DNA of 64,000 nt, from assembly GCF_023227905.1 (NCBI RefSeq), contig NZ_JALOCF010000010.1, positions 43,514 to 107,513 on the forward strand, read 5' to 3'. Position numbers and translations under genes: made by a program. Numbering within the stretch: position 1 is the stretch's first letter; each line of letters begins with the position of its first letter. The notes under the pieces were generated by a model that was not told where the DNA came from, made no database searches, and was given only the letters and a program-made list of their open reading frames with translations. The DNA is from Methylobacter sp. (GTDB taxonomy: Bacteria > Pseudomonadota > Gammaproteobacteria > Methylococcales > Methylomonadaceae). Below, in pieces: positions 54,201-62,053 of this stretch.

Positions 54201-55156
54201 GACGCCAGATTGTCCAGCGCCGTTCCCCACAACACGGCTTTTTTGCCGCCTGCGTTCATTGCCACATTGCCGCCCACGCAAGACGCATCCGCTGAGGTAG
54301 GATCGCACGCAAACACCAGCCCGGCATGTTCCGCCGTATCCATGACGCGTCGCGTTACGACACCGGCTCCGGTATGAATCGTCGCGTAAGTCTGTGCCAC
54401 ACCCGGAAGCATGGATTCAGGTTCCACCCTACCTATTGCAATCAGCTTTTCGGTATTAATCACTGCGGAATAAGGCGTCAGCGGCACCGCGCCGCCGGTA
54501 TAACCGGTGCCGCCGCCGCGAGGAATAATCGTTAATCCCAGCTTGATGCAGTCGCGCACCAGAAAGCCGACTTCCTCCTCAGTACACGGATACAGCACCA
54601 CAAACGGATACTCGACCCGCCAGTCGGTGGCATCGGTCACATGCGACACACGCGCAAAGCCGTCGAAGCCGATATTGTCTTTGCGCGTATGCTTGGATAA
54701 CAAGGCCAGGGCTTTACGGCGCATTTCCCGCGTGCGCTCGAAATGGGCTTCAAAGGCATTTACCGCCTGATGAGCGGCTTCGAGCAGCAATGCCACCCGG
54801 CCGGCCCGAAGCGCATCTTCGCGTTCAAGCTCGGCATGGCGTTTTTCCATCTGCCGAAGACGATGGCGCAATGCTTCCAGCAATGCTTTGCGGCGTTTAC
54901 GGTTATCGAGCAAATCGTCTTCAAGGTAAGGATTGCGCTGGACAGCCCAAATATCGCCCAGGACTTCATAGAGCATTCTTGCCGAGCGGCCGGTTATCCG
55001 CTCGTCATGCAAGGATTCCAGAATCTGCCAGCTCTCTTCACCCAGCAAACGGATGACGATTTCACGGTCGGAAAAAGACGTGTAGTTATAGGGAATTTCG
55101 CGTAGCCGTATCGGCGATGATGCTTCGGAAAGCAAAGGGGAGAATTTTGAATCCAC
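51242..55156 (-). CDS. DUF3683 FAD-binding and Fe-S (CCG-domain) oxidoreductase
   Basis: 1304 residues, starting at GTG 55156 without a clear ribosome site. Order: DUF3683 region with coiled coil (1-165), FAD-binding PCMH domain (about 180-380, IPRGGGTGYTGGAVPLTPYS), FAD-linked oxidase C-terminal domain (to about 790, HMHAGDGNVHTNLP, VISGEHGIGITK), a two-cluster ferredoxin part (CLRCGKCKPVC, CTVCHKCYNPCPVD) and two CCG (heterodisulfide reductase-type) domains (YFPGCGSERLF, LCCGYP, SCGTCLDQLL, ERCCGESGTL). It is effectively GlcD + GlcF in one chain, expected to oxidise a 2-hydroxy acid such as D-lactate or glycolate and pass electrons to quinone or another acceptor. Monocistronic. Confidence 0.92.
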   Translation of the reverse strand: MDSKFSPLLSEASSPIRLREIPYNYTSFSDREIVIRLLGEESWQILESLHDERITGRSARMLYEVLGDIWAVQRNPYLEDDLLDNRKRRKALLEALRHRLRQMEKRHAELEREDALRAGRVALLLEAAHQAVNAFEAHFERTREMRRKALALLSKHTRKDNIGFDGFARVSHVTDATDWRVEYPFVVLYPCTEEEVGFLVRDCIKLGLTIIPRGGGTGYTGGAVPLTPYSAVINTEKLIAIGRVEPESMLPGVAQTYATIHTGAGVVTRRVMDTAEHAGLVFACDPTSADASCVGGNVAMNAGGKKAVLWGTALDNLASWTMVTPDGNWLEVERFNHNLGKIHDQEQVTFILKRFDATKKQLLSEEQLVIPGSHFRKGELGKDVTDKFLGGLPGIQKEGCDGIITSARWILHKMPPHTRTFCLEFYGQVREAVPAILEIRDYLAALPKNGEARVMLAGLEHLDERYVKAVGYASKAKHRGRPKMVLIGDIVGDDEKQVALAASEVVRLCNARDAEGFIAVSPETRKTFWLDRARTAAIAKHTNAFKINEDVVIPLPRMGDYCDGIERINIQLSLRNKLRLCDALTRVLEGGLPLRTYEDGVDKTELFGDRRNLALAAVTSVRERWQWLYDNLDLPLQQAEAAFSGRGISVGELTNRAEHPTLFHRLQDRSLRVSWKQELLPGLKEIFEGDNFRPVIERIEAVHKEVLRGRVFVALHMHAGDGNVHTNLPVNSDNYEMLQEANEAVARIMVLARALGGVISGEHGIGITKYEFLSEEELADFHAYKQRIDPEGHFNRGKLMPGADLSAAYTTSFSLMGFESLIMQQSDIGAISDSVKDCLRCGKCKPVCSTHVPRANLLYSPRNKILATSLLIEAFLYEEQTRRGISITHWKEFEDVADHCTVCHKCYNPCPVDIDFGDVSMHMRNLLRKMGKQSFNPVKTAAIAFLSTSRPGSIKVMRKLLIEWSYKAQRLGYYLLKPWGKQQLAHPPSSTGQPAVREYVIHFTNRKMPKDVPAKTARALLGIESDQIVPIIRDQNKTRADSEAVFYFPGCGSERLFSQVGLATQAMLYEIGVQTVLPPGYLCCGYPQRAAGQYDKAQKITTDNRVLFHRVANTLNYLDIKTVVVSCGTCLDQLLDYEFEKIFPGCRIIDIHEYLLEKGVKLDGVNGSRYLYHDPCHSPMKQQDAMKTVNGLIGTAVNKSERCCGESGTLAVARPDISTQVRFRKAAELQDDEAKLRADGFDGPIKMLTSCPSCVQGLQRYKGDVDQLEVDYIVVEIARHVLGKDWMKTYIKQASNGGVERVLL

Positions 55157-55248
55157 TGATATTTCGAATAACGAAGTGGTTGAGAAAGCTCATTGTAGCA
55201 CTTGCGCATAGGGGCGAAAATACCAAAAGCTGTGTGGGTTTGGTTATA

Positions 55249-55353
55249 GGAGTGCAGGCTTCGCCTCAAGCTCGGTAGGGTACGCATCGCGTACCGTTTC
55301 CAACATTTTTTGCTGGATCAAATCCTAAAAAGGTACGCGATGCGTACCCTACG
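55249..55353. repeat. Mixed dispersed repeats: palindrome copy 3 and GGTACGC element copy 2
   Basis: GGAGTGCAGGCTTCGCCT at 55249 is followed at once by the 79-bp element: left arm 55275-55295, 37-base spacer, inverted arm 55333-55353 (GGTACGCGATGCGTACCC...). Spacer bases (GTTTCCAA...GCTGGATCAA...CCTAAAAA) are also conserved in the copy at 61102-61180. The gap 55157-55458 has no gene. Confidence 0.85.
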
Positions 55354-55458
55354 GTACTAAAAAATCAGCATGAGGCTTTAGGGCTATGAGCGTTGTTTTT
55401 TAACGCCGGAATAAAGTCTACAATCCAATAATATTAACCAGTAACAAAGCGACACGAT

Positions 55459-56016
55459 ATGTCTGAAATTAAATATGCGATTGAAGCGCGCGCTTACGAC
55501 ATTGTTGGCCTGGCGGCTCATGATTTTTGGGTGTTAAGAGATGAAAAAGGAAACGTTTTAGGGCAATTGCATGGACTGGCAACGGATACTAAAAACAAGA
55601 TAAAGCCGATTGGTACGATTGGCGATAAGCTGAAATTTTATCACTTTGGTTCCCGGGCCATTTTATTGGGCTTAAACCCGGCTTGCAATTTGAACTTCAT
55701 AAAGGCCGGACAAAAATCAAAGCTGGTTTTTTCTGGAAGCCAGGATGAGGTATTGAGCCGATGGGATCATGCGGTTAAAGCCCTCCCTTATCTGAATAGC
55801 CTTAACGTGCCTTACACCCCTTTAGGAATTGTTGGCGTAGCCCATATCAACAGCAACACGGCCTATACATTATTGGGCAAGCTCATGGGCATACCCTTGC
55901 ATAATTTTTCAGGTTGCTGGCAGCCGGGATGCAAAAACACCGATAAAATCCTGAGTTCTTCGCAACTGGAATCGATGAAGTATCCTCAAGACCTACCTGG
56001 TATTTATAGCGCTTAA
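55459..56016 (+). CDS. Hypothetical protein
   Basis: 185 residues, no signal peptide. The N-terminal half has a patterned segment AHDFWVLRDEKGNVLGQLHG and the C-terminal half NSNTAYTLLGKLMGIPL followed by GCWQPGCKN. This order of motifs recalls orphan domains at the C-termini of large secreted or toxin-like proteins, but no family or activity can be named. It lies between a repeat cluster and the ExeA gene, convergent with the latter. Confidence 0.65.
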   Translation: MSEIKYAIEARAYDIVGLAAHDFWVLRDEKGNVLGQLHGLATDTKNKIKPIGTIGDKLKFYHFGSRAILLGLNPACNLNFIKAGQKSKLVFSGSQDEVLSRWDHAVKALPYLNSLNVPYTPLGIVGVAHINSNTAYTLLGKLMGIPLHNFSGCWQPGCKNTDKILSSSQLESMKYPQDLPGIYSA

Positions 56017-56099
56017 TGGCTCGTTAGCATCCATGAAGCGGTAAGCAGCATGGCAGATTACCATACGGTGAAATACCCGATAAAAGTCGCTGTTGCGGC

Positions 56100-57347
56100 T
56101 TATGGATTGCCCATTAAAACGTTGAATAAGTCCATGAGACAGCCTACAAACCCTGTGGATTCGGTTCGCTGGCAAAAGAATAAAACGCTTACCATGAATG
56201 CGAGTATCGATAATAACAGTAAGGTAACAGGCGTTTTTAAATCTTCCCGCTCTGCGGGAAATAGTTCGGCTGCCCCCATTCTTATTCTGGAAATGTCAGG
56301 CATTTCGTAAACCATCTCCCAGCTTTTTTCTTCCTTTTTTTGGATAATGGGCGGAGGGGCTTGTTCTGTTTCTGCTTTCTTCTGCGCAGCTTTATCTACT
56401 GTTTCAGGGACAGGCTTATCGGCTATTGGCGGTGGTTCACGGTTTTTAGTTTCCCTTTCTTTTTCCCGCTCTATTTCCTTTTCTCGTTCTCTTTCTTGGG
56501 TATTTAACAAGCAAATGTAATGAAAAACGTCTGTTGTCAATCTCATTCTCTGCGTTGCTTCATAGACGTCCCTGGCGTCAACAGCGGGTTTTTCCCGTTC
56601 ACAAGCAACGCTGAATGACTTGTCGCACAGTGAGTTGATGGTACGCGGTGTCCCGCCTGTACTGAATGCGATGGACAGCGCTTCCCATCCGGTATCTGAA
56701 ATGAGGTCGGGGGTGCCGCCAGCCACCTGAAGGCGATGCGTGACATATTTGATCATGGTATCGACATTCATCTTTCCCAGAACTTCGAGTGCAGCGATGC
56801 GCTGTTTAAAAGGTTCCATATCGAGACTGTTTATTTTGTCCATCAATTCTTCCTGGCCGAGGAGCAGCAACTGGATAAGCTTGATTGACCCTTCTTCAAG
56901 ATTGTTCAGTAAGCGGATGCCGTTGATAACATCGTCTGACATCAGATGCGACTCATCCAGGATAACCAGGCATTTCTTTCCTTCAGCATTGATCTTTAAA
57001 AGGGCATTTCTGATGTCCCGCATAACAAAGGTCTTTTCAGGCGATGACGGCTGTAGTCCGAGTTCCTGGGCGAGAAACAGATAGAGGTCGGCGCTGTTTG
57101 CAGGCGGTTCGCCCATCCATATTAATTTGATGCTTTCAGAAAAATCGAATTTGATCATCTGGCTGAGGGTAGTCTTGCCGGAGCCGATCGGCCCGATCAC
57201 AACGATTAACCCCCGGTTGTTCTGCAAAGCCCCGTATATCTGTTTACGAATATGGGCACGGCTCCCATAATCGTAAAAAAACAGCGGGTCCGGTACATTC
57301 TCGAACGGGAGTAAGTTAAGGTTAAAGTGCTCTGTGTACATATGCAT
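56100..57347 (-). CDS. ExeA/GspA-like AAA ATPase with C-terminal membrane anchor
   Basis: 415 residues (start 57347, or MYTEHF at 57341). Residues 1-275: ATPase with Walker A GPIGSGKTTLSQM, Walker B CLVILDESHLM and sensor-like QLLLLGQEELMDKI, as in ExeA, GspA and related transposon proteins. A highly charged helix (EREREKEIEREKERETKNRE-like, about 285-305) and a Pro-rich linker lead to one membrane segment (LKTPVTLLLLSILAFMVSVLFF, about 370-392) and a short tail. ExeA needs a peptidoglycan-binding GspB partner to assemble the type II secretin; here the partner encoded just upstream is an OmpA-domain protein, overlapping by one base (TAATG). Confidence 0.85.
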   Translation of the reverse strand: MHMYTEHFNLNLLPFENVPDPLFFYDYGSRAHIRKQIYGALQNNRGLIVVIGPIGSGKTTLSQMIKFDFSESIKLIWMGEPPANSADLYLFLAQELGLQPSSPEKTFVMRDIRNALLKINAEGKKCLVILDESHLMSDDVINGIRLLNNLEEGSIKLIQLLLLGQEELMDKINSLDMEPFKQRIAALEVLGKMNVDTMIKYVTHRLQVAGGTPDLISDTGWEALSIAFSTGGTPRTINSLCDKSFSVACEREKPAVDARDVYEATQRMRLTTDVFHYICLLNTQEREREKEIEREKERETKNREPPPIADKPVPETVDKAAQKKAETEQAPPPIIQKKEEKSWEMVYEMPDISRIRMGAAELFPAEREDLKTPVTLLLLSILAFMVSVLFFCQRTESTGFVGCLMDLFNVLMGNP

Positions 57348-58030
57348 TAATTTCCTTGTCCAGGCATAAGCTTGACCTCGACCCTGCGGTTTTTTGCTCT
57401 GCCTGCTTCAGTATCGTTGGAGTCTATCGGGTGGGTGTCGCCATAGCCGATTGCTGATATCCGGTCAGGCGATATACCGCGAGAGACCAATATATTCGCG
57501 ATGGCTCTTGCCCTGCGCAATGATAGGTCTTTATTGTCAACGTGCAGCTTGCCGGTCGGTATATTATCGGTGTGGCCTTCTATAATGACGCGGCTGCCTT
57601 GCGATGCCGATATTTCCTCGACAAAATTATCAATCGTAGATAAGGCAATGTCGTTTATCGCTGATTTCCCGGAACGAAACGTTTCGCCGCCAAACACCGC
57701 CAGGGTCCGTGGACTGTTATCAGGCTCTGGGGGGTTAATGCTTTTAAGGGCGACGTCTTTGGTTTTGAGTTGCCCCTCAAGCTGGGCAATTGTCGCCTGT
57801 AGTTTTGCAACAATGGCCCTGTTGGCAGCCTGTTCCTCCATCAATTTCTTGATGGCATAGTCTGTTCCAGGAGACACGTTTTTTTCGAAAGTTATTTCTT
57901 TTTCAGGCGTTACGTCTTTTGGGGGGGGCTGATAAGAAATTTTGTGAACCGGAAGCTCCAGTGCCTTAAAGGTGATAATTGCCGATAAGGTAAAAAATAT
58001 AATGGACAGTCCAAAAATAATGAAACGCAT
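57347..58030 (-). CDS. OmpA-domain peptidoglycan-binding protein
   Basis: 227 residues. One N-terminal membrane anchor (about 4-24), a Pro-rich stretch, a coiled coil (about 58-95, LMEEQAANRAIVAKLQATIA) and an OmpA C-terminal domain (about 105-225) with IIEGHTDNIPTG, DLSLRRARAIANILVSRGI and DRISAIGYGDTHPI, which includes the Asp/Arg pair used to hold diaminopimelate. It would anchor to the inner membrane and bind the cell wall. The stop shares a base with the start of the ExeA-like ATPase, so the two act together, probably in envelope transport or assembly. Confidence 0.9.
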   Translation of the reverse strand: MRFIIFGLSIIFFTLSAIITFKALELPVHKISYQPPPKDVTPEKEITFEKNVSPGTDYAIKKLMEEQAANRAIVAKLQATIAQLEGQLKTKDVALKSINPPEPDNSPRTLAVFGGETFRSGKSAINDIALSTIDNFVEEISASQGSRVIIEGHTDNIPTGKLHVDNKDLSLRRARAIANILVSRGISPDRISAIGYGDTHPIDSNDTEAGRAKNRRVEVKLMPGQGN

Positions 58031-59029
58031 AATTAAAGTACTCGATTTAAGATGAGGCCGAGGCGCAATGCATAACTGCGCACCGATTAAGTGCCGTTAT
58101 TCCGTTATTTTTTCTATGGCGGGAATAATAAGCACATGAAAAAATCATGAGCCACTACTCGTAAGCCGTAAATCAGGTGGTGTGGCCTCATCAGTCAATC
58201 TGTGTTGTTCATTGGCAATATCCCCAGCGATATAACTTGGCTTCAGGCGCGTCGAAGTGATTCCGGCTTTATGAGATATTGAAACCATTGTGTTTTATAT
58301 CGCGTTCAAGGTTAGTGGATTCCTTGCATAGCAAATCCAATAGTGGAAATGACAGGGCTATACATAGGTTACATTGCGTAAGTTTCAGGCTCCTCCAAAA
58401 TAACTTTTTACGATTGCCGACAGGCATATTTCTGGCTTAGGTCGGTTCGGTGGCGTCATGTTTCTTAATGAAACGTTATAAGACATGAGTCAATAAAACA
58501 ATCAGTGCTAACACCTAATCACACGGGATGGGATATTTAACAAAACAGGAATATTGAAAACTTAGGGATGTGTCTAGCTGCTAACAAAGACTCATATCGT
58601 GGGCGTTACCCCGATCCGGATGACACAGTGAACAAACTGACTTGAACAATGCTTCTGGCGATGGGTTTACCGTTAACGCCCTGGTACGCGATGCGTACCC
58701 GACGGTACTTGTTTTAATTTGAAATTTTTGCATTAAGCCAGCTCAAAGCCATGCGGATTGAATGTTATCCATATCTGTTTATAATGCATCAAACTTTGAT
58801 ATTTCTTATAAGCAGTTTCCGGATTTTTTATCTTTTCAACATCGGCTTTTCCGGTCGAATTAAGTCACAGATACCTTAAACAGCAAGCTTAAAGCAGTGT
58901 TGTTAAATTTTTTGGGGAAACCCGGCAGGTATCCAGACTGTTTGGGAGCTGCCGGGGTTGTGTGATCGCGTTTTTGATTCGGGAACAAAATTCAATGAAA
59001 CTTGATTACCACCTGGCGGACTCCTACCT
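58031..59029. other. Kilobase intergenic region with a repeat arm and a hairpin
   Basis: About 1000 bases without a convincing gene. A single GGTACGCGATGCGTACCC arm lies at 58683-58703. CCCGGCAG (58921-58928) and CTGCCGGG (58949-58956) form a stem about 80 bases before the next gene and could be a leader structure. Confidence 0.4.
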
Positions 59030-59809
59030 ATGATGACCCTGCGCTCGATTTTCATATTCACTATGCTGGCTTTTACGGCGTTATCGCCTTGTAACGCAGC
59101 CATGCCTACTACGCACATTTCCGTGATTGTGTCCCTGGTCGATAACCTCACGCAAGGCATTGAGCCGGTTCCTGCGAAAATCGGCAATGGCGACGATCCG
59201 CGCAATAATCTCTATTGGGGGGCGCTTTACGGCGTTAAAACCTTTCTGAGCAAGGCCGACGGCTGGCGTAACTTGGGCTGCGAACAGAATATCAACGACA
59301 CTATCCTGGAGCGCTGCCATTTCGCCTGGAAAGACAAACTGACTGTTACCGCCGATGCTTATCGCGGCAGCCGGATTGACCGGGCGATGCTTGACTTTAT
59401 GCAACAGGCAGCGACTCCGCCCGATGCGGCAGCGCGTGAAATGGTGGTATTCATCGGCCATGACGGCTTGATGGACGAACAAAACCAGCCGATCATCAGT
59501 CGCTTTCCAAAACATGCCGGGCACGACAAACAAGCGGTTGTGCTCGCCTGCATGAGCGATGAGTATTTCTCGGAGTATTTGCAGGCAGCAGGTTCAAAAC
59601 CGGTGGTCACCACGTTTAGCTTCATGGCGCCGGAAGCCTATGTATTGGAAGCCGTTGCGCGCGGTTTTGCAAACCAGGCGGGTGAAGCTGAAATGCGCAA
59701 TTCCGCCGGCGCCGCTTACGCCAAATACCAGCATATCTCGGCCAAAGCGGGAAGGTCGGTTTTTGGCGCCAATACTCGAGCCAAGCCTATCAGCTTGAGC
59801 TTGCAATAG
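59030..59809 (+). CDS. Secreted protein with caspase-fold-like His/Cys motifs (1)
   Basis: 259 residues. A signal peptide is cleaved near SPCNAA-MPT (residue 24). The segment NNLYWGALYGVKTFL (59-73) is followed by a beta strand ending in a His (EMVVFIGHDGLMD, His144) and about 30 residues later a strand ending in a Cys (KQAVVLACMSDEYF, Cys174). This is the His-Gly/Ala-Cys spacing of clan CD (caspase/CHAT-type) peptidases, though the ring around the Cys is not classical. No family name is recognised. It is followed after 170 bases by a second protein of similar logic. Confidence 0.62.
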   Translation: MMTLRSIFIFTMLAFTALSPCNAAMPTTHISVIVSLVDNLTQGIEPVPAKIGNGDDPRNNLYWGALYGVKTFLSKADGWRNLGCEQNINDTILERCHFAWKDKLTVTADAYRGSRIDRAMLDFMQQAATPPDAAAREMVVFIGHDGLMDEQNQPIISRFPKHAGHDKQAVVLACMSDEYFSEYLQAAGSKPVVTTFSFMAPEAYVLEAVARGFANQAGEAEMRNSAGAAYAKYQHISAKAGRSVFGANTRAKPISLSLQ

Positions 59810-59979
59810 GCTGGAGTTTATCTGTAAGTTCTGCGTCAATTCGTTTGGGCTTTAAGTGTGGACCGGTAGGGCGTAAAGTAAGGGCATCGCTACGGATGAT
59901 GCCGTAGGACATTTAGGATATTAAGAATGTACTTTTCGGAATGTCCTGATTCCGACTTTTTTGTTAATGGAACTTTACT

Positions 59980-61065
59980 GTGAAGAATATCGTGAACATC
60001 CGTTTTATGGTTTTTATGCTGCTGTGGATTTGTGCGGCTGATGTTTACAGTGATGCAAGCCATTTAAGGTCGTGCAGATCCATTTATAACAAATTGAGCG
60101 ACCTGCCGGTGCAGCAGCCTCCAAGTCGGGTGCTGCTGGTGCCTTTACTGAGCCGGGAGCCGCATTCGACCGAAAGCCCAAGGTGGTCTGAACAACCGGC
60201 CCGCATGCTGGAAGCTTTTTACCGTAAGCACTTTAATGCAGACGTTCAGCAACTGCGGGATATCTGGAACTGGACGGATTATTACCGGGAGATCGAGCGC
60301 ATACAGCGGCAGTTCCCCCCTTTCGACCGGGTTATTTTTATCAGTCACGGCGGCTTTGACGGCCCGGTGCTCGAAAATGCCGTGTTTTGGCAAGACTTTA
60401 AAGTAAAGGGAGGCAAAGGCTCATTGCTTCAGTATTCTGAATCGCAACCGGGACTCAAGCATCTGCTGTCCATCACTTATGATACCGAAAAAAATCGCAC
60501 CTTCACTGATTACATGTCCGCGCGCTGGAAAGAACTGGCACACCTGAAATCGACTGATATCTGGGACCGGCTTAAGGGAGTGGAAAAACAGTTACAGCCG
60601 CTGGATTATGCCTGTTTCCAAAACTACTGCTCAGCGGATCGGCTGGCCACAAGCCCGGAGGACCAGCGCGGATACCGGCTCGAACTCTGCGAACGCATTT
60701 GCCGCGAACCGCTGTTCGAGCAAAAGACATCGGTTGACATATCCCCCGAGCGGTTCTTTCATTTTACAAAATCCCTGAGTTCGCTGGCATCGTCAGACGG
60801 CCTGATTTTTTTCGGCGCCTGCAACCCCGGCAGCGCGGCTCCGGTAAAAGTGACGGAGAAGGATGAAACCGAGTTGTTGATCAATTCAAATCTCGCCGGC
60901 GGCCCACACAAGACCTACGTGCATCTGGTCAGCACAGTAACCGGCCGCGTTACCGCAGGCCCAATAGGGGACAGCAGTGCAGAGGATATTGTAAACCGGG
61001 TTATTATGTTTGAGAGCGGTCGTCCTCAGTACAATTTATGTATTGTTGAGCCGGCTGCGAGGTGA
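59980..61065 (+). CDS. Secreted protein with caspase-fold-like His/Cys motifs (2)
   Basis: 361 residues from a GTG at 59980. A signal peptide ends near AADVYS. The strand RVIFISHGGFDGPVLEN (117-133) carries His123-Gly124, and SSDGLIFFGACNPGSAAPV (271-289) carries Cys281: the same His-Gly ... Ala-Cys arrangement as CHAT/caspase peptidases. Between them is an insertion of 145 residues with several Cys (DYACFQNYCSAD, LCERICRE) that may form disulfides. Periplasmic or extracellular location is expected. Peptidase activity is a hypothesis. Confidence 0.62.
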   Translation: MKNIVNIRFMVFMLLWICAADVYSDASHLRSCRSIYNKLSDLPVQQPPSRVLLVPLLSREPHSTESPRWSEQPARMLEAFYRKHFNADVQQLRDIWNWTDYYREIERIQRQFPPFDRVIFISHGGFDGPVLENAVFWQDFKVKGGKGSLLQYSESQPGLKHLLSITYDTEKNRTFTDYMSARWKELAHLKSTDIWDRLKGVEKQLQPLDYACFQNYCSADRLATSPEDQRGYRLELCERICREPLFEQKTSVDISPERFFHFTKSLSSLASSDGLIFFGACNPGSAAPVKVTEKDETELLINSNLAGGPHKTYVHLVSTVTGRVTAGPIGDSSAEDIVNRVIMFESGRPQYNLCIVEPAAR

Positions 61066-61101
61066 TTATTCGGCTGTGCTGTAGGTTGGGCTGACGTAAG
61101 T

Positions 61102-61227
61102 GGTAGGGTACGCATCGCGTACCGTTTTCAAGGTTCTCCGCTGGATTAAGTCTTAAAAAGGTACGCGGTGCGTACCCTACGGTACTGCATTCCCATTTAT
61201 GCCCCAGAGGGTACGCAGCGCGTGGGA
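61102..61227. repeat. GGTACGC dispersed element copy 3 plus a partial arm
   Basis: Left arm 61102-61123, 36-base spacer, inverted arm 61160-61180; a degenerate extra arm GGGTACGCAGCGCGTGGG follows near 61210. Arms and parts of the spacer match the copy at 55275-55353. Confidence 0.85.
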
Positions 61228-61263
61228 ACGAGAAAAACCTATAAATTACAAACACCTGAATCC

Positions 61264-61512
61264 TCATGGTGGGGGCAAAAGAAAATTAATGTTTTCTGAA
61301 GAAACTACTGCGCTGCCAATGCCAATTGCTGCTGTTAGTAGATAGACCGCCCAACGAAACCTCAACCATAATCCAACTGATACTAAAAAAGAGATTATTA
61401 AGATCAGAAATAACTCAACCCAAGATTGGGTTTGCGCTAAATATATAACCCACCGAGCAGTGACATAAATTACAGTTATTGCGCCTGCGGTGCTTAATAA
61501 AAGCCAATACAT
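61264..61512 (-). CDS. Small hypothetical membrane protein
   Basis: 82 residues with three hydrophobic segments (about 2-26, 33-50, 53-70), for example LFLILIISFLVSVGLWLRF and VYLLTAAIGIGSAVV. No family recognised. It lies downstream of the ADP-ribosyltransferase-like gene on the same strand and could be its partner or an immunity-like protein; that is a guess from position. Confidence 0.55.
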   Translation of the reverse strand: MYWLLLSTAGAITVIYVTARWVIYLAQTQSWVELFLILIISFLVSVGLWLRFRWAVYLLTAAIGIGSAVVSSENINFLLPPP

Positions 61513-61578
61513 ATCATCATTGCCTAACGTAAAAGTAAAGGGCGCGCCGCTTTTGGAGCATCTCGCTTGAGCGCAGGA

Positions 61579-62022
61579 TTAGATTCGTTTACCGTCACAA
61601 TTCACTGCATACTTTTCGATAATTATGTGTTCTGGCAATGCACCACCAGACCTCTCGAGAAGAGTTACTTCCTTTTCGTGAGGATTTACTGGATCGTCGA
61701 ATTCATAGCAAATTACGTTTGCGATAATAGCCAGCAACGTTTCGTCGATAACGTATACGTAACCCTCTTCCATATAGTCAGATGTAGCAAAACGTATTGC
61801 TATCTGTTCTGATCGTGAAGTTGAAATTCCGCTTCCGCCATATAGTCCAGAATCTATTTGATGAGCCCTGGCGGTATTGGATTCGCAAGGCCCGTGTTTG
61901 AATGTTCCATCAAACTTCCACTTTCCATCTGCCAAGGGAATAACTTCTACTATGTTTCCCATTGGCAATAGGTGGTCATCATTCTTTTGGTCAGTTATTT
62001 TATTAACACCTCGATATAGCAT
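61579..62022 (-). CDS. Putative ADP-ribosyltransferase (R-S-E type)
   Basis: 147 residues from the ATG at 62022, which has CGAGG 6 bases upstream; a longer frame to a TTG at 62079 overlaps the cytochrome gene. The three catalytic signatures of R-S-E ADP-ribosyltransferases occur in order: Arg4 in LYRGV, Ser-Thr-Ser at 67-69 in GISTSRSEQIAIRFA, and E-x-E at 116-118 in HEKEVTLLER. It ends ALPEHIIIEKYAV, a common ART ending. It has no signal peptide, so it would act in the cytoplasm or be delivered by another route. Target unknown; toxin or protein-modifying role inferred. Confidence 0.68.
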   Translation of the reverse strand: MLYRGVNKITDQKNDDHLLPMGNIVEVIPLADGKWKFDGTFKHGPCESNTARAHQIDSGLYGGSGISTSRSEQIAIRFATSDYMEEGYVYVIDETLLAIIANVICYEFDDPVNPHEKEVTLLERSGGALPEHIIIEKYAVNCDGKRI

Positions 62023-62053
62023 GATCAGCCTCGGATAAGAACCTAACGTAGAG

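Noticed and set aside
53444..54295. 283-codon plus-strand frame opposite the DUF3683 oxidoreductase
   Set aside because: Lies wholly inside a well-supported gene and has no recognisable domain.
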